Source of the DNA: Shinella zoogloeoides
Lineage (GTDB): Bacteria; Pseudomonadota; Alphaproteobacteria; Rhizobiales; Rhizobiaceae
Assembly: GCF_020883495.1 (NCBI RefSeq)
Contig: NZ_CP086610.1
Span: 601,501-665,500 of the forward strand
Direction of reading: 5' to 3'
DNA: 64,000 nucleotides
Of the stretch, positions 18,832 to 27,641 are shown piece after piece. A model generated the notes under the pieces. It worked only from the letters and a program-made list of their open reading frames with translations, did not search any database and was not told where the DNA came from. Within the stretch, counting starts at the first letter, position 1. Every line of letters begins with the position of its first letter. Position numbers and translations under genes: made by a program.

Positions 18832-19605
18832 ATGAACCGTCGCCTGCTTCTGAAACTCGTCGTTGCCGCGCTTGCGGCCCTGCCGCTTGCCCTGCCGGCC
18901 GCCGCCGCGGACAAGGTCACCGTCTTTGCCGCCGCCAGCCTCAAGAACGCGCTCGATGCGGCCAATGCCGCCTGGCAGACGGAAAGCGGCAACGAGACGG
19001 CGGTCTCCTATGCCGCAAGCTCGGCGCTCGCCAAGCAGATCGAGGCGGCGGCCCCCGCCGATCTCTTCATCTCGGCAGACCTTGCCTGGATGGATTACGT
19101 CGCCGAGAAGAAGCTGATCAAGGACGACACCCGCGTGAACCTCCTCGGCAACCGCATCGTGCTCGTCGCGCCCAAGGACAAGGCTTCGACGGTCGAGATC
19201 AAGGACGGTTTCGACCTCGCCGGCCTCGTCGGCGACGGCAAGCTTGCCATGGGCGCCGTCGACAGCGTGCCGGCCGGCAAATACGGCAAGGCGGCACTTG
19301 AAAAGCTCGGCGTCTGGTCCTCCGTCGAAGGCAAGGTCGCCGGCGCGGAAAGCGTGCGCGCGGCGCTCGCCCTCGTCTCGCGCGGCGAAGCGCCCTACGG
19401 CATCGTCTACCAGACGGATGCCGCCGCCGATCCGGGCGTCGCCGTCGTCGGCACCTTCCCGGAAGACAGCCACCCGCCGATCATCTACCCGGTCGCGATC
19501 CTCTCTGAATCCAAGAGCGCGGCCGCCGGCGCTTATCTCGACTTCCTGAAGTCCGACAAGGCCGCGCCCTTCTTCACGGAGCAGGGCTTCACCATCCTGA
19601 AGTAA
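18832..19605 (+). CDS. modA: Molybdate ABC transporter substrate-binding protein
   Basis: A 257-residue periplasmic binding protein; the ATG at 18832 has AAAAGGGA upstream. Residues 1-26 are a signal peptide ending LPAAAA. Typical ModA sequence follows: VTVFAAASLKNALDAA (the Ser and Ala that contact the oxyanion), SSALAKQIEAAAPADLFISA, the AMGAVDSVPAGKYGKAALE core and GIVYQTDA. It binds molybdate or tungstate and delivers it to ModBC, supplying molybdenum-cofactor enzymes. modB and modC lie downstream, but an unusual gap of 329 bases filled with palindromic repeats separates modA from modB. Confidence 0.95.
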   Translation: MNRRLLLKLVVAALAALPLALPAAAADKVTVFAAASLKNALDAANAAWQTESGNETAVSYAASSALAKQIEAAAPADLFISADLAWMDYVAEKKLIKDDTRVNLLGNRIVLVAPKDKASTVEIKDGFDLAGLVGDGKLAMGAVDSVPAGKYGKAALEKLGVWSSVEGKVAGAESVRAALALVSRGEAPYGIVYQTDAAADPGVAVVGTFPEDSHPPIIYPVAILSESKSAAAGAYLDFLKSDKAAPFFTEQGFTILK

Positions 19606-19713
19606 GTGAGGCTCGCGACAGGCCGGGATGATAGCTCGGGACTGTTGTGTGAGAGACCCCCTCTCCACAAGGGGAGGGCAATCGCCTATGGAATTCGGCG
19701 ATGCAGCTTTTTC

Positions 19714-19838
19714 CCTTCTCCCCTCGGGGAGAAGGTGGCCCGAAGGGTCGGATGAGGGGGCACCCACAGGGCTCGATTTTTCCCGCCTTCGGCACCCCCC
19801 ATCCGCCTGCCGGCACCTTCTCCCCGCTGGGGAGAAGG
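19714..19838. repeat. Composite rhizobial palindromic repeat between modA and modB
   Basis: This fills most of the 329-base gap (19606-19934). One unit, CCTTCTCCCC..GGGGAGAAGG followed by ..GGATGAGGGGG (19714-19760), faces an inverted unit CCCCCCATCCGCCTGCCGGC..CCTTCTCCCC..GGGGAGAAGG (19795-19838). A shorter related palindrome CCTCTCCACAAGGGGAGG lies near 19662. Matching pairs occur at 38212-38356 and 54680-54795. The gap contains no gene; its transcript would fold into strong stems and could make modBC expression lower than modA. Confidence 0.8.
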
Positions 19839-19934
19839 AAGATGGGGCGAGCGTTCCGTTTCATATGCGTTCGTTCTGCCCTAGTGGTGCGCGCGGGCAG
19901 GCAGAGAGGGAATCGGCAGCAATGAGGAAACCGC

Positions 19935-20636
19935 GTGGACTGGCTTGCCCTGAGCGATGAGGAATGGACGGCGATCCGGCTCAGCCTTCGGGTCGCGTCG
20001 GTGGCCGTCCTCTTCAGCCTGCCGCTCGGCATTTTCGTGGCGCTGGCGCTGGCGCGCGGCCGCTTCTGGGGCAAGTCGCTGCTGAACGGCCTCGTCCACC
20101 TGCCGCTCATCCTGCCGCCGGTCGTCACCGGCTTCCTCCTGCTCATTCTCTTCGGCCGGCGCGGTCCCATCGGCGCGCTGCTCGACGAATGGTTCGGCAT
20201 CGTGCTCTCCTTCCGCTGGACCGGCGCGGCGCTCGCCTGCGGCGTCATGGGTTTCCCGCTGATGGTGCGCTCCATTCGCCTCTCCATCGAGGCGGTGGAC
20301 CGCAAGCTGGAAGAGGCGGCCGGCACGCTCGGCGCAAGTCCTCTCTGGGTCTTTTTCACCGTCACCCTGCCGCTCATCGTCCCCGGCGTGCTCGCCGGCA
20401 TGATCCTCGCCTTCGCCAAGGCCATGGGCGAATTCGGCGCGACGATCACCTTCGTCTCCAACATTCCCGGCGAGACGCAGACGCTGTCCGCCGCCATCTA
20501 TACCTTCACCCAGGTGCCCGGCGGCGATGCCGGGGCGATGCGCCTCACCCTCGTCGCCATCGCCATCTCCATGGCGGCGCTGATCGCCTCGGAATTCCTC
20601 GCCCAGCGCCTCGGCCGCAAGGTGCATCTCGAATGA
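19935..20636 (+). CDS. modB: Molybdate ABC transporter permease
   Basis: A 233-residue inner-membrane permease with a GTG start at 19935. It has about five membrane helices and the BPD-transporter signature [20 protein letters not shown] with the EAA loop that docks with ModC. Later conserved residues include [19 protein letters not shown] and [16 protein letters not shown], both characteristic of ModB. Its stop overlaps the modC start (ATGA), so the two are translationally coupled. Confidence 0.94.
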   Translation: MDWLALSDEEWTAIRLSLRVASVAVLFSLPLGIFVALALARGRFWGKSLLNGLVHLPLILPPVVTGFLLLILFGRRGPIGALLDEWFGIVLSFRWTGAALACGVMGFPLMVRSIRLSIEAVDRKLEEAAGTLGASPLWVFFTVTLPLIVPGVLAGMILAFAKAMGEFGATITFVSNIPGETQTLSAAIYTFTQVPGGDAGAMRLTLVAIAISMAALIASEFLAQRLGRKVHLE

Positions 20637-21706
20637 GCCTTACCGTCGAAGCAAGGCACCGGCTTGGCCATTTCTCGCTGGAAGCCGCCTTCACCTCCGA
20701 AGGCGGCGTGACGGCGCTGTTCGGCCGTTCCGGCTCGGGCAAGACCTCGCTCATCCGCATCATCGCCGGCCTGACGCGCCCGACGGAAGGCCGCGTCGTG
20801 CTGGATGGCGACGTGCTGGCCGATACGGCGCGCCGCATCTTCCTGCCGCCGCACCGTCGCCGCTTCGGCTATGTCTTCCAGGAGGCCCGGCTCTTTCCGC
20901 ACCTGACGGTCCGCCAGAACCTCCATTACGGCCGCTGGTTCTCCCCGAAGGGCGCACGCACGGAAAACCCGGACCGCATCATCGGCCTGCTCGGCATCGG
21001 CGACCTGCTGGATCGCCAGCCGGCCAACCTTTCCGGCGGCGAAAAGCAGCGCGTCGCCATCGGCCGAGCGCTTCTCTCGTCCCCGCGTCTGCTGCTGATG
21101 GACGAGCCGCTCGCCGCGCTCGACGACGAGCGCAAGGCGGAAATCCTGCCCTATCTGGAGCGCCTGCGCGACGAGGTTGGCATTCCCATCGTCTATGTCA
21201 GCCATTCCGTGGCCGAGGTCGCCCGCCTTGCCGACAAGGTGGTGCTGATGGCCGATGGCCGCATCGCCGCCGCCGGCCCCGCCTCGGATGTGCTCGGCGG
21301 CGCGCGGCTTTCCTCCGCGCTCGACCGCCGCGAGGCGGGCAGCGTGCTGTCCGGCCGGGTGGAGGCGCGCGACGCCGCCCATGGCCTTGCCACCATCCGC
21401 CTCGATGGCGGCGCGGCCGTCTTCGTGCCGGGTGCGGCCGTCTCGCCCGGCGAGGCGGTGCGCCTGCGCATTCCCGCCCGCGACGTGCTGGTGGCGACGG
21501 TGCGTCCCGAGGGCATCAGCGCGCTCAACATTCTCGAAGGTGTGGTGGAGACGGTGGAACCGGACGGGGAGGGCATGGCGAACCTGCGCATCGCCTGCGG
21601 CGGCGATCACATCCACGCCCGCATCACGGTCCTGTCGGTCGAGCGTCTCGGCCTTGCGCCGGGCCTGCCGGTGCATGCGGTCGTCAAGACGGTGGCGCTG
21701 GAATAG
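20633..21706 (+). CDS. modC: Molybdate ABC transporter ATP-binding protein
   Basis: A 357-residue ATPase starting at 20633, with the ATG overlapping the modB stop. The nucleotide-binding domain shows Walker [10 protein letters not shown] (about residues 30-38), the Q-loop in [14 protein letters not shown], the signature [15 protein letters not shown], Walker [13 protein letters not shown] and the switch His in YVSHS. The C-terminal 130 residues carry a TOBE/Mop-type domain ([29 protein letters not shown]) that binds oxyanion and can slow transport. The size is normal for ModC. Confidence 0.95.
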   Translation: MSLTVEARHRLGHFSLEAAFTSEGGVTALFGRSGSGKTSLIRIIAGLTRPTEGRVVLDGDVLADTARRIFLPPHRRRFGYVFQEARLFPHLTVRQNLHYGRWFSPKGARTENPDRIIGLLGIGDLLDRQPANLSGGEKQRVAIGRALLSSPRLLLMDEPLAALDDERKAEILPYLERLRDEVGIPIVYVSHSVAEVARLADKVVLMADGRIAAAGPASDVLGGARLSSALDRREAGSVLSGRVEARDAAHGLATIRLDGGAAVFVPGAAVSPGEAVRLRIPARDVLVATVRPEGISALNILEGVVETVEPDGEGMANLRIACGGDHIHARITVLSVERLGLAPGLPVHAVVKTVALE

Positions 21707-21709
21707 GGG

Positions 21710-22069
21710 TCAATCCGCCAGATTGGCGACGATCCAGCCGATATCGTTGGAGAGCGCCGCACGCGCCTTTTCTTCCATCGCCTGATAATGGGCGATCAGC
21801 GCCTCGCCGAACGGCGTCACGACGGCCCCACCGCCCTGCTTGCCGCCGCGCTGCGATTCGACGACGGGCTGCTTGAACAGCCGGTTCATCTCGTCGACCA
21901 GCAGCCAGGCCCGCCGGTAGGACATGTCCATCGCCCGTCCGCCGGCCGAAATCGAGCCGGTCTCCCTGATATGCGAGAGAAGCTGGATCTTCCCCCGCCC
22001 GATCCGGTTGTCCTGATCGAACTGGAGGCGGAAGATGAGCTTCGGCGCGGTCTTGCTGGCTGCTGACAT
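21710..22069 (-). CDS. modE: ModE-type regulator consisting of the DNA-binding domain only
   Basis: A 119-residue winged-helix protein: IGRGKIQLLSHIRETGSISA, MDMSYRRAWLLVDEMNRLF and GGKQGGGAVVTPFGEALIAHY are the ModE N-terminal domain. The usual E. coli form is about 260 residues with two C-terminal Mop/TOBE domains that bind molybdate; here the protein ends right after the DNA-binding domain, as in several alphaproteobacteria. It is convergent with modC, 3 bases apart, and a possible Mo box lies before modA. How molybdate would be sensed without the Mop domains is open; a partner protein or ModC itself are possibilities. Confidence 0.88.
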   Translation of the reverse strand: MSAASKTAPKLIFRLQFDQDNRIGRGKIQLLSHIRETGSISAGGRAMDMSYRRAWLLVDEMNRLFKQPVVESQRGGKQGGGAVVTPFGEALIAHYQAMEEKARAALSNDIGWIVANLAD

Positions 22070-22128
22070 GAAACTGGGCCCGTAATGATACGGGCCCAGA
22101 TATAACAGCGTTTCCCGCCGAGGGAAGA

Positions 22129-23466
22129 TTAGGCGGCGCGCTTCAGCGCATCGCCGAGGATCGAGACGATATCCTCGAAGTGCTTCTTTTCGGCGATCAG
22201 CGGCGGCGAGAAGGCGATGATGTCGCCAGTGACGCGGATCAGCAGGCCCTTCTCGAAGCAGTCGACGAAGACGTCATAGGCGCGTGCGCCCGGCGCGCCG
22301 TCGCGCGATGCCAGTTCGATGCCGGCGATGAGGCCGATGGTGCGGATGTCGATGACATGCGGCAGGCCCTTCAGCGAATGCATCGCCTCGTACCAGTCGT
22401 CCTGCAGCTCGGCGGCGCGGGTCAAAAGGCCCTCGTCGCGGTAGATGTCGAGCGTCGCGATACCGGCGGCGCAGGCCACCGGATGGCCGGAATAGGTATA
22501 GCCGTGGAACAGTTCGATGGCGTTTTCCGGCCCATGCATCAGCGCGTCGTGCACCTTGCGGCTGGAGAACACCGCGCCCATCGGGATCGCGCCGTTGGTC
22601 AGGCCCTTGGCGGTCGTCACGAGATCCGGCGTCACGCCGAAATAGTCGGTGGCGAAGGCGGCGCCCAGGCGGCCGAAGCCGGTGATCACTTCGTCGAAGA
22701 TCAGGAGGATGCCGTGCTTGTCGCAGATCGCGCGCAGCTTTTCGAGATAGCCCTTCGGCGGAATGAGAACGCCGGTGGAGCCGGCGACAGGCTCGACGAT
22801 GCAGGCCGCGATGGTTTCCGCGCCGTGCAGCGCGACCAGACGTTCCAGATCGTCCGCGAGGTCCGCGCCATGTTCCGGCTGGCCCTTCACATAGGCGTTC
22901 CTGGCAAGGTCATGCGTGTGGCGCAGGTGATCCGAGCCGTTGAGCTGCGGGAAGACGCGGCGGTTGTTGAGGATGCCGCCGACAGAGATGCCGCCGAAGC
23001 CGACGCCATGATAGCCGCGTTCGCGGCCGATGAGGCGCGTGCGCGTGCCCTGGCCGATGGCGCGCTGGTAGGCGATGGCGATCTTCAGTGCGGTATCGAC
23101 CGATTCGGAGCCGGAGCCGGTGTAGAACACGCGGTCGAGCTTGGCGCCTTCCGGGCCGGGAGCGATTTCGGCAAGGCGTTCGGCGAAGTCGAAGGCGATC
23201 GGGTGGCCCATCTGGAAGGAGGGGGCGAAGTCCATCTGCGTGAGCTGGCGCTCGACGGCGGAGGCAATCTGGCGGCGGCCATGGCCGGCATTCACGCACC
23301 ACAGGCCCGCGGTGCCGTCGAGAACCGTGCGGCCGTCCGCGCTGGTGTAATACATGCCTTCGGCGCTCGCGAGCAGGCGCGGCGCGGCCTTGAACTGGCG
23401 GTTGGCGGTGAAGGGCATCCAGTAGCTGTCGAGCACCGGAGCGTTGGGTTTGTTGTGGGCGTTCAT
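22129..23466 (-). CDS. Omega-amino acid (beta-alanine):pyruvate aminotransferase
   Basis: A 445-residue class III aminotransferase. The ATG at 23466 is preceded by AGAGGAG. The N-terminal DSYWMPFTANRQFK, LWCVNAGHGRRQI, FYTGSGSESVDTALKIA and the PLP-lysine segment TTAKGLTNGAIPMGAVFSS (K about 285) all fit the beta-alanine-pyruvate type. It would move the amino group of an omega-amino acid or diamine to pyruvate, yielding malonate semialdehyde from beta-alanine. It is divergent from an XRE-cupin regulator, so its expression probably follows substrate availability. Related enzymes also use putrescine or taurine, so the exact donor is not certain. Confidence 0.85.
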   Translation of the reverse strand: MNAHNKPNAPVLDSYWMPFTANRQFKAAPRLLASAEGMYYTSADGRTVLDGTAGLWCVNAGHGRRQIASAVERQLTQMDFAPSFQMGHPIAFDFAERLAEIAPGPEGAKLDRVFYTGSGSESVDTALKIAIAYQRAIGQGTRTRLIGRERGYHGVGFGGISVGGILNNRRVFPQLNGSDHLRHTHDLARNAYVKGQPEHGADLADDLERLVALHGAETIAACIVEPVAGSTGVLIPPKGYLEKLRAICDKHGILLIFDEVITGFGRLGAAFATDYFGVTPDLVTTAKGLTNGAIPMGAVFSSRKVHDALMHGPENAIELFHGYTYSGHPVACAAGIATLDIYRDEGLLTRAAELQDDWYEAMHSLKGLPHVIDIRTIGLIAGIELASRDGAPGARAYDVFVDCFEKGLLIRVTGDIIAFSPPLIAEKKHFEDIVSILGDALKRAA

Positions 23467-23610
23467 GGGAGGTCTCCTCTGGTTGAGGCGATAGACGCCA
23501 TGATTTGCCATGCCGAACAAGTCCTTTTCTTGTTGACGTCAAGCATTTGAAAATAAAGGATGGAGGAGGGGCGGTTTTCGCTATTTCGAACATCTGAAAC
23601 AGGAAATGCC

Positions 23611-24159
23611 ATGTCGGTCGATATCGGAGGCAGGCTGCGCCATCTGCGCATGGCCCATAATCTGTCCCAGCGCGAGCTGGCCAAGCGTGCCGGCGTCACC
23701 AATTCGACGATTTCGCTGATCGAATCGAACGCCTCGAACCCTTCGGTCGGCGCGCTGAAGCGCATCCTCGACGGCATCCCGATCGGCCTTGCCGAATTCT
23801 TCGCCTATGAGCCGGATCGGCCGAAAAAGGCCTTCTACCGGGCGGACGAACTGGTGGAGATCGGCAAAGGCCCGGTTTCCTTCCGCCAGATCGGCGACAA
23901 CACCTTCGGCCGCAGCCTGCAGATTCTCAAGGAATGCTACCAGCCCGGCGCGGACACGGGAAAGGTGCCGCTGGTTCATGACGGCGAGGAAGGCGGCATC
24001 GTGCTTTCCGGCCGCCTCGAAGTGACGGTCGACGACGAGCGCCGCATCCTCGGCCCCGGCGACGCCTATTATTTCGAAAGCCGCCGCCCGCACCGCTTCC
24101 GCTGCGTCGGCCCGGTGCCCTGCGAGGTCATCAGCGCCTGCACCCCGCCGACCTTCTGA
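23611..24159 (+). CDS. XRE-family regulator with cupin domain (PuuR-like)
   Basis: A 182-residue regulator. Helix-turn-helix: RLRHLRMAHNLSQRELAKRA, then GVTNSTISLIES. The C-terminal cupin includes VHDGEEGGIVLSGRLEVTV and LGPGDAYYFESRRPHRFRC, which can hold a small ligand or metal. The layout matches PuuR, the E. coli repressor of putrescine use. The gene is divergent from the omega-amino acid aminotransferase (144 bases apart), which it probably represses until its substrate is present. A clear terminator follows at 24167-24189. Confidence 0.87.
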   Translation: MSVDIGGRLRHLRMAHNLSQRELAKRAGVTNSTISLIESNASNPSVGALKRILDGIPIGLAEFFAYEPDRPKKAFYRADELVEIGKGPVSFRQIGDNTFGRSLQILKECYQPGADTGKVPLVHDGEEGGIVLSGRLEVTVDDERRILGPGDAYYFESRRPHRFRCVGPVPCEVISACTPPTF

Positions 24160-24166
24160 AAAAGAA

Positions 24167-24189
24167 AAAGCCCGCCGGGGGCGGGCTTT
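24167..24189. terminator. Terminator between the PuuR-like gene and the convergent YegP-like gene
   Basis: AAAGCCCGC (24167-24175) pairs with GCGGGCTTT (24181-24189) across a 5-base loop; an A-run on the left serves the minus strand, and a TTT tract the plus strand. Confidence 0.85.
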
Positions 24190-24205
24190 CGGGAAACACG
24201 GCGGA

Positions 24206-24388
24206 TCAGGCCTGCGTATTGTCCTCGACGGGCGCGTCCGGGCCATTCTTCTTGATGGAATCGATGGCGTTCTGCGCGCTGGCCTTGCTGGTGTAGCCTT
24301 CCGTGGAGAACATGATCTCGCTGTTGTACTTGAAGCGAACACGGAATTCGCCGGCCTTGTCCTTGTAGATCTCGAACTTGTGCGCCAT
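24206..24388 (-). CDS. YegP-family (DUF1508) small protein
   Basis: A 60-residue protein starting at the ATG at 24388, with GGAGG 7 bases upstream. The core FEIYKDKAGEFRVRFKYNSE followed by IMFSTEGYTSKASAQNAIDS is one YegP/DUF1508 unit (beta-beta-beta-alpha), whereas E. coli YegP has two. The function is unknown; the family is often stress-related. It lies just outside the tRNA-Gln integrative element. The following 228 bases up to the first cargo gene hold only the outer attachment repeat. Confidence 0.88.
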   Translation of the reverse strand: MAHKFEIYKDKAGEFRVRFKYNSEIMFSTEGYTSKASAQNAIDSIKKNGPDAPVEDNTQA

Positions 24389-24484
24389 GGGCTTTCCTCC
24401 ACGAGGGTGTGAATCAGACAGGCGCAACGTGCCAGCAGCGTAAACCTCTGGCAAGGCGCAAACATCTGTTTTCAAGGAGAAAGT

Positions 24485-24502
24485 TTGGCTGGGGAACCTG
24501 GA
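24485..24502. other. Distal attachment site (18-bp direct repeat)
   Basis: TTGGCTGGGGAACCTGGA, identical to the 3' end of the tRNA-Gln gene at 32591-32608, without the rest of a tRNA. It marks the left border of the integrative element. Confidence 0.85.
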
Positions 24503-24616
24503 CCCTGCACGGCCGGCTTTTCAGCCCGAAAACCTCAATGAAATCAGCACATCGCGATAGGAAATGGTTTGAAGATTGTAGCAGTCGATTGGATCGCTGC
24601 AAGAGGCTCCGCATCG

Positions 24617-24883
24617 CTATCCCAAGGGCCTTGCTCCCTTGTCGTACAGGTAGACGGTGACGGCAAAAGGCCAGTCTCGTTCGGCTCTCAGCAGGGCCTC
24701 GCGCACCGTCGTATCGACCGAATCCAGCACATGGAAATAGGCAGGATCGGCCTCCGCCTCCTCCAGGACGAACCAGGGACGCCCGTCCGGGCGTCTGGCA
24801 TTGTCATGGGCGGACGGCTCGAAGACGGCATCGCATTCGGGGATGCTGTGGTCTGTTCGGTGATCGATGATGTTGCCGAGCAT
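24617..24883 (-). CDS. Hypothetical small protein of the integrative element
   Basis: An 88-residue acidic soluble protein (MLGNIIDHRTDHSIPE at the start, VREALLRAERDWPFAVTVYL near the end). I do not recognise the family. No signal or membrane segment is visible. It begins 10 bases after the stop of the preceding membrane-protein gene on the same strand and is probably the last gene of the cargo operon. Its real status depends on conservation, which cannot be tested here. Confidence 0.5.
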   Translation of the reverse strand: MLGNIIDHRTDHSIPECDAVFEPSAHDNARRPDGRPWFVLEEAEADPAYFHVLDSVDTTVREALLRAERDWPFAVTVYLYDKGARPLG

Positions 24884-24893
24884 AAAGGCTGAC

Positions 24894-25418
24894 CTACTGG
24901 AGCGGAACGGGTGAAAGATCGGAAACAATCGTCAGGATAAACTGGACGACCTCCTCGTCCGACACCGTGACCCGGTTATAGGCCATGCTCTCGATCCCGG
25001 CAGCGGGGCCATTGAAGACACCGATAACCCTTCCGTCCTTGACGGGACCGTCCAGAGCCACAAACTGGATGGCATATTCTTCGTTGTGGCGCGTCAAGGC
25101 ATCGTTGCCGCTGGCGCGCATGACGAAGGTATCGACATCAATGGCCTCCCACGCAATCTCGTAGTTGAGCCGCTGCAAGTAGTTCGTAAGCTGGCCCAGC
25201 GTGATCTGCGCGCTGACAAAAGGTCGGGCAGCGGCGACTTGCCGGTCGAACATATCCTGCGTCGGCTGACCGCCCGGCAGCAGGCGGGACATTCTGGCCT
25301 GCGCAATGCGCGTTGCCGTGTCGGGGCCGAAGATGGCCTTATACCCGGAAACACCAACGGTAACGACGGCGGCGATGAGCAATGCCCCGCGCCAGGACTG
25401 AAAAAACTGGGCGTTCAT
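24894..25418 (-). CDS. Hypothetical single-pass membrane protein of the integrative element
   Basis: A 174-residue protein with one N-terminal hydrophobic helix (WRGALLIAAVVTVGVSGYKA, residues about 9-28), suggesting an anchored protein with a periplasmic domain. The rest is mixed alpha/beta (QLTNYLQRLNYEIAWEAIDV, EYAIQFVALDGPVKDGRVIG). I do not recognise the family. It is 23 bases downstream of the tandem recombinase-like gene and 10 bases upstream of the small acidic gene, so the three are likely co-transcribed and may work together. Confidence 0.55.
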   Translation of the reverse strand: MNAQFFQSWRGALLIAAVVTVGVSGYKAIFGPDTATRIAQARMSRLLPGGQPTQDMFDRQVAAARPFVSAQITLGQLTNYLQRLNYEIAWEAIDVDTFVMRASGNDALTRHNEEYAIQFVALDGPVKDGRVIGVFNGPAAGIESMAYNRVTVSDEEVVQFILTIVSDLSPVPLQ

Positions 25419-25441
25419 GGAAAATCCTGTGATGAAAGAGG

Positions 25442-26575
25442 TCAGGTGGAAATTGGTTTCCAGTGGTTGATACGAAGCCAGCGATTGCCGGGAATGCCTT
25501 TGGTCGCGGCCCGTCCGCTAAAGCGGGTGCCATCGCTTGAGCGCGCCTCGACGGTGTAGATGACCAGAAAGTCCCCGTCGAAATAGACGTCGTAAGCCTC
25601 GACCAGCCGGCCGGCGCCGGATGGAACGCTGTCGATTTCCTTTCTCGATGGCGTGGTTTCGACGTACTCGCGGTCCATGACGGTGGTGCCGATGCCGGAT
25701 ATCGTCACCTCAAGCAACTCGATCTCCGTGGCATTGGCGAGGTAAAGCGGCACATAACCGTGCGTCCATTGCTTGCCGAAATACAGGGCGACGGGGAACG
25801 GGCAATGATCCAACGGGATCGTCTCCGGCCATTCATAGGCTTTCCGATAGGCGACCTCATAGGGAACGTCAGTGAAATCCGGCGTGAATACCTCACCGTC
25901 TCCGATGGCATCCGTCGTGCCGATGAAAAGCCGTGCCTTCTTTTCACGGCAGAGCGCAAGCGCCTGTTGAAGCTGCGGGCGCTCTGCCGAAAGAAGCGGC
26001 TCGGTTTCCACAAACTCGGCCAGCACGTTGGCGGATCGCAGCATCTTGCCGATTTCTCGGCGTTGCTTTTCCAGAAGGGCTTGCGCTTCCTCGGGGCCGG
26101 CGAGTGCGCGAAAATAGACCACGACATTCCGGGATCGCGCCCAGCTTTCACGGTCGGCCTCGTCCGGGTCTTCCAGGCGGACGATTTCCAGCCCGTCTTG
26201 CGAAATGGGCGCGAAGCGTTGTCCGGCGAGTGCCTTGGTCGTGGCGATCAGCACAGCGGCTCGCTCCCGGCCCGCTGCCTCCCGGGCAGCGCCATAGGAA
26301 GGGCGGCGGCCTGAGCCATCCTCCATCTCCATAAACGACGCGACGACAACACCCCGCTTTTCCTTCAGCCACCGATTGACAGACTGAAGCTGGACAAGAA
26401 TTTCCGGTGCCGCATCGGCTATCGCGTCCATATCGAACTGGCTGAACAGGGGAACGGGCTGTTCATCCTCGTCTTCGGTCCAATGGGTGATGAGCGGATA
26501 TGTCCCGGCGGTGGTTCCTCCTGCCTGACGAAAATAGACGACAACTTTCATGGGCTCCCCATCGTGATTTCTCAT
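25442..26575 (-). CDS. Protein with two tandem degenerate serine-recombinase-like domains
   Basis: A 377-residue protein; the ATG at 26575 has GAGGGAG upstream. Two stretches begin with VVVYFR (residues 11-16 and 151-156) and later carry matching patterns: RRPSYGAAREAAGRERAAVL..ATTKALAG (90-118) and ERPQLQQALALCREKKARLF..GTTDAIGD (198-226). This is the layout of resolvase catalytic domains (YxRVS, E/D-x-x-SG, RP-x-L, then the DRL region). In both copies the catalytic Ser is replaced (RQAGG, RALAG) and the DRL motif is absent, so catalysis is unlikely. The last 120 residues are beta-rich and unfamiliar. It sits 87 bases after a truncated nuclease-like gene on the same strand. The function is unknown; a DNA-binding or sensing role is possible. 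Confidence 0.6.
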   Translation of the reverse strand: MRNHDGEPMKVVVYFRQAGGTTAGTYPLITHWTEDEDEQPVPLFSQFDMDAIADAAPEILVQLQSVNRWLKEKRGVVVASFMEMEDGSGRRPSYGAAREAAGRERAAVLIATTKALAGQRFAPISQDGLEIVRLEDPDEADRESWARSRNVVVYFRALAGPEEAQALLEKQRREIGKMLRSANVLAEFVETEPLLSAERPQLQQALALCREKKARLFIGTTDAIGDGEVFTPDFTDVPYEVAYRKAYEWPETIPLDHCPFPVALYFGKQWTHGYVPLYLANATEIELLEVTISGIGTTVMDREYVETTPSRKEIDSVPSGAGRLVEAYDVYFDGDFLVIYTVEARSSDGTRFSGRAATKGIPGNRWLRINHWKPIST

Positions 26576-26662
26576 GATGCGGCTCCCTCGGGCGATGAAC
26601 CGCCCCACGTATTCACGTCTGCCTCGTTTGAATTGCCCCGAATTCGCAAGAAAGTCCCACTG

Positions 26663-27583
26663 TTACCGATTGAACACAGTCGTCCGGGTCGGATTGCCGA
26701 TGGCCCTTACCCGTCCCGGTATCGCAGCCTGGAGCTTGGCGAGATGTTTGCTCCAGGCGGGATCGTCTCGCTGCGCCTTGTCGAACCCGTAGATAATGAG
26801 ATGGGGAAGCGTGTCGATAACGGGTGCTGATCCCGTCTCGGCAATCTGACGGATCGCCGGTGCAATGCTGCGGCCGGCGCTTTCTCCGAATGCCCGTATG
26901 CGCATGTCGTTGAAGCGAAGCAGCGCCCTTGCCGTCTCGACATACCCTGCCGAAAGCTCGGCCCGGTAGGCTTCCAGCGCCTTTTCGTAATCCGTGATCT
27001 GACGAACCACATCGGGAAGATTGTCGCCGCTGGCACGCAAGGCCGAATTGGTGAAATGCTTGGCTTCGTAGAAGCGGATTGTAGGCACGTCGTTTTCTAG
27101 GACCGCAATCGCCGCATCGATACGATCCTGCCTGCGGTCGGATGAGCCGGCCTCCTCCTCGCCATCGTCCTCCGGCGAGGATAGGCGCGTCAGGGCGATC
27201 TCGGCATCGATCACATCGGCATTGCCGGCAAGCATGGGATGAATGCCGGCTTTCTCCGCACCGGCATAGCGAGATGCGGCCCTGCACATCTCGTTCAGGG
27301 TCTCCATGCCCAGATACGTCTTTTGAAGCACGTCTCGGGCGTCGAATTGGAATTCACCGCGTTCCAGGGCAACATAGGTCTGTGCTTGCCGAACAAGATA
27401 TTTCGCGTGGGTGAACGGGATCACCTGGCCCGGTTTCCAGCCGATGCGAAAGATGGAAGCGCCTCTATAATAGGCATTGATGGAGTTGCGTCGAACGGCG
27501 AGAACGAGGTCGGTATGCCGAAGCACATCACGCCACCAATTGCCGGCGCTATCGTTCGCCAGTTCCTCTAATGCATCCAGGAA
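26663..27583 (-). pseudogene. N-terminally truncated protein with a nuclease-like E-A-K motif
   Basis: The frame is open into the IS21-family element, whose end at 27584 replaces the original N-terminus; about 306 residues of the original protein remain. An acidic-linked helix-rich part (SSPEDDGEEEAGSSDRRQ) is followed by RIDAAIAVLENDVPTIRFYE-AKHF, where Asp and E-x-K spacing is reminiscent of PD-(D/E)xK nucleases. The C-terminus has APAIRQIAETGSAPVIDTLP and LIIYGFDKAQRDD. I do not recognise the family; the nuclease suggestion is inference from the motif. It heads what remains of the cargo operon and is probably inactive, unless expressed from within the insertion sequence. Confidence 0.55.
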
Positions 27584-27641
27584 TGTTGATTGCCACTGAG
27601 AACTGACCCGGCGTGGCCTGATATTTCCATTGAGAATTGAG

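Noticed and set aside
24602..26334. CRISPR-like or phage-like arrays in the integrative element
   Set aside because: I looked for regularly spaced repeats and phage structural genes in the element and found none.
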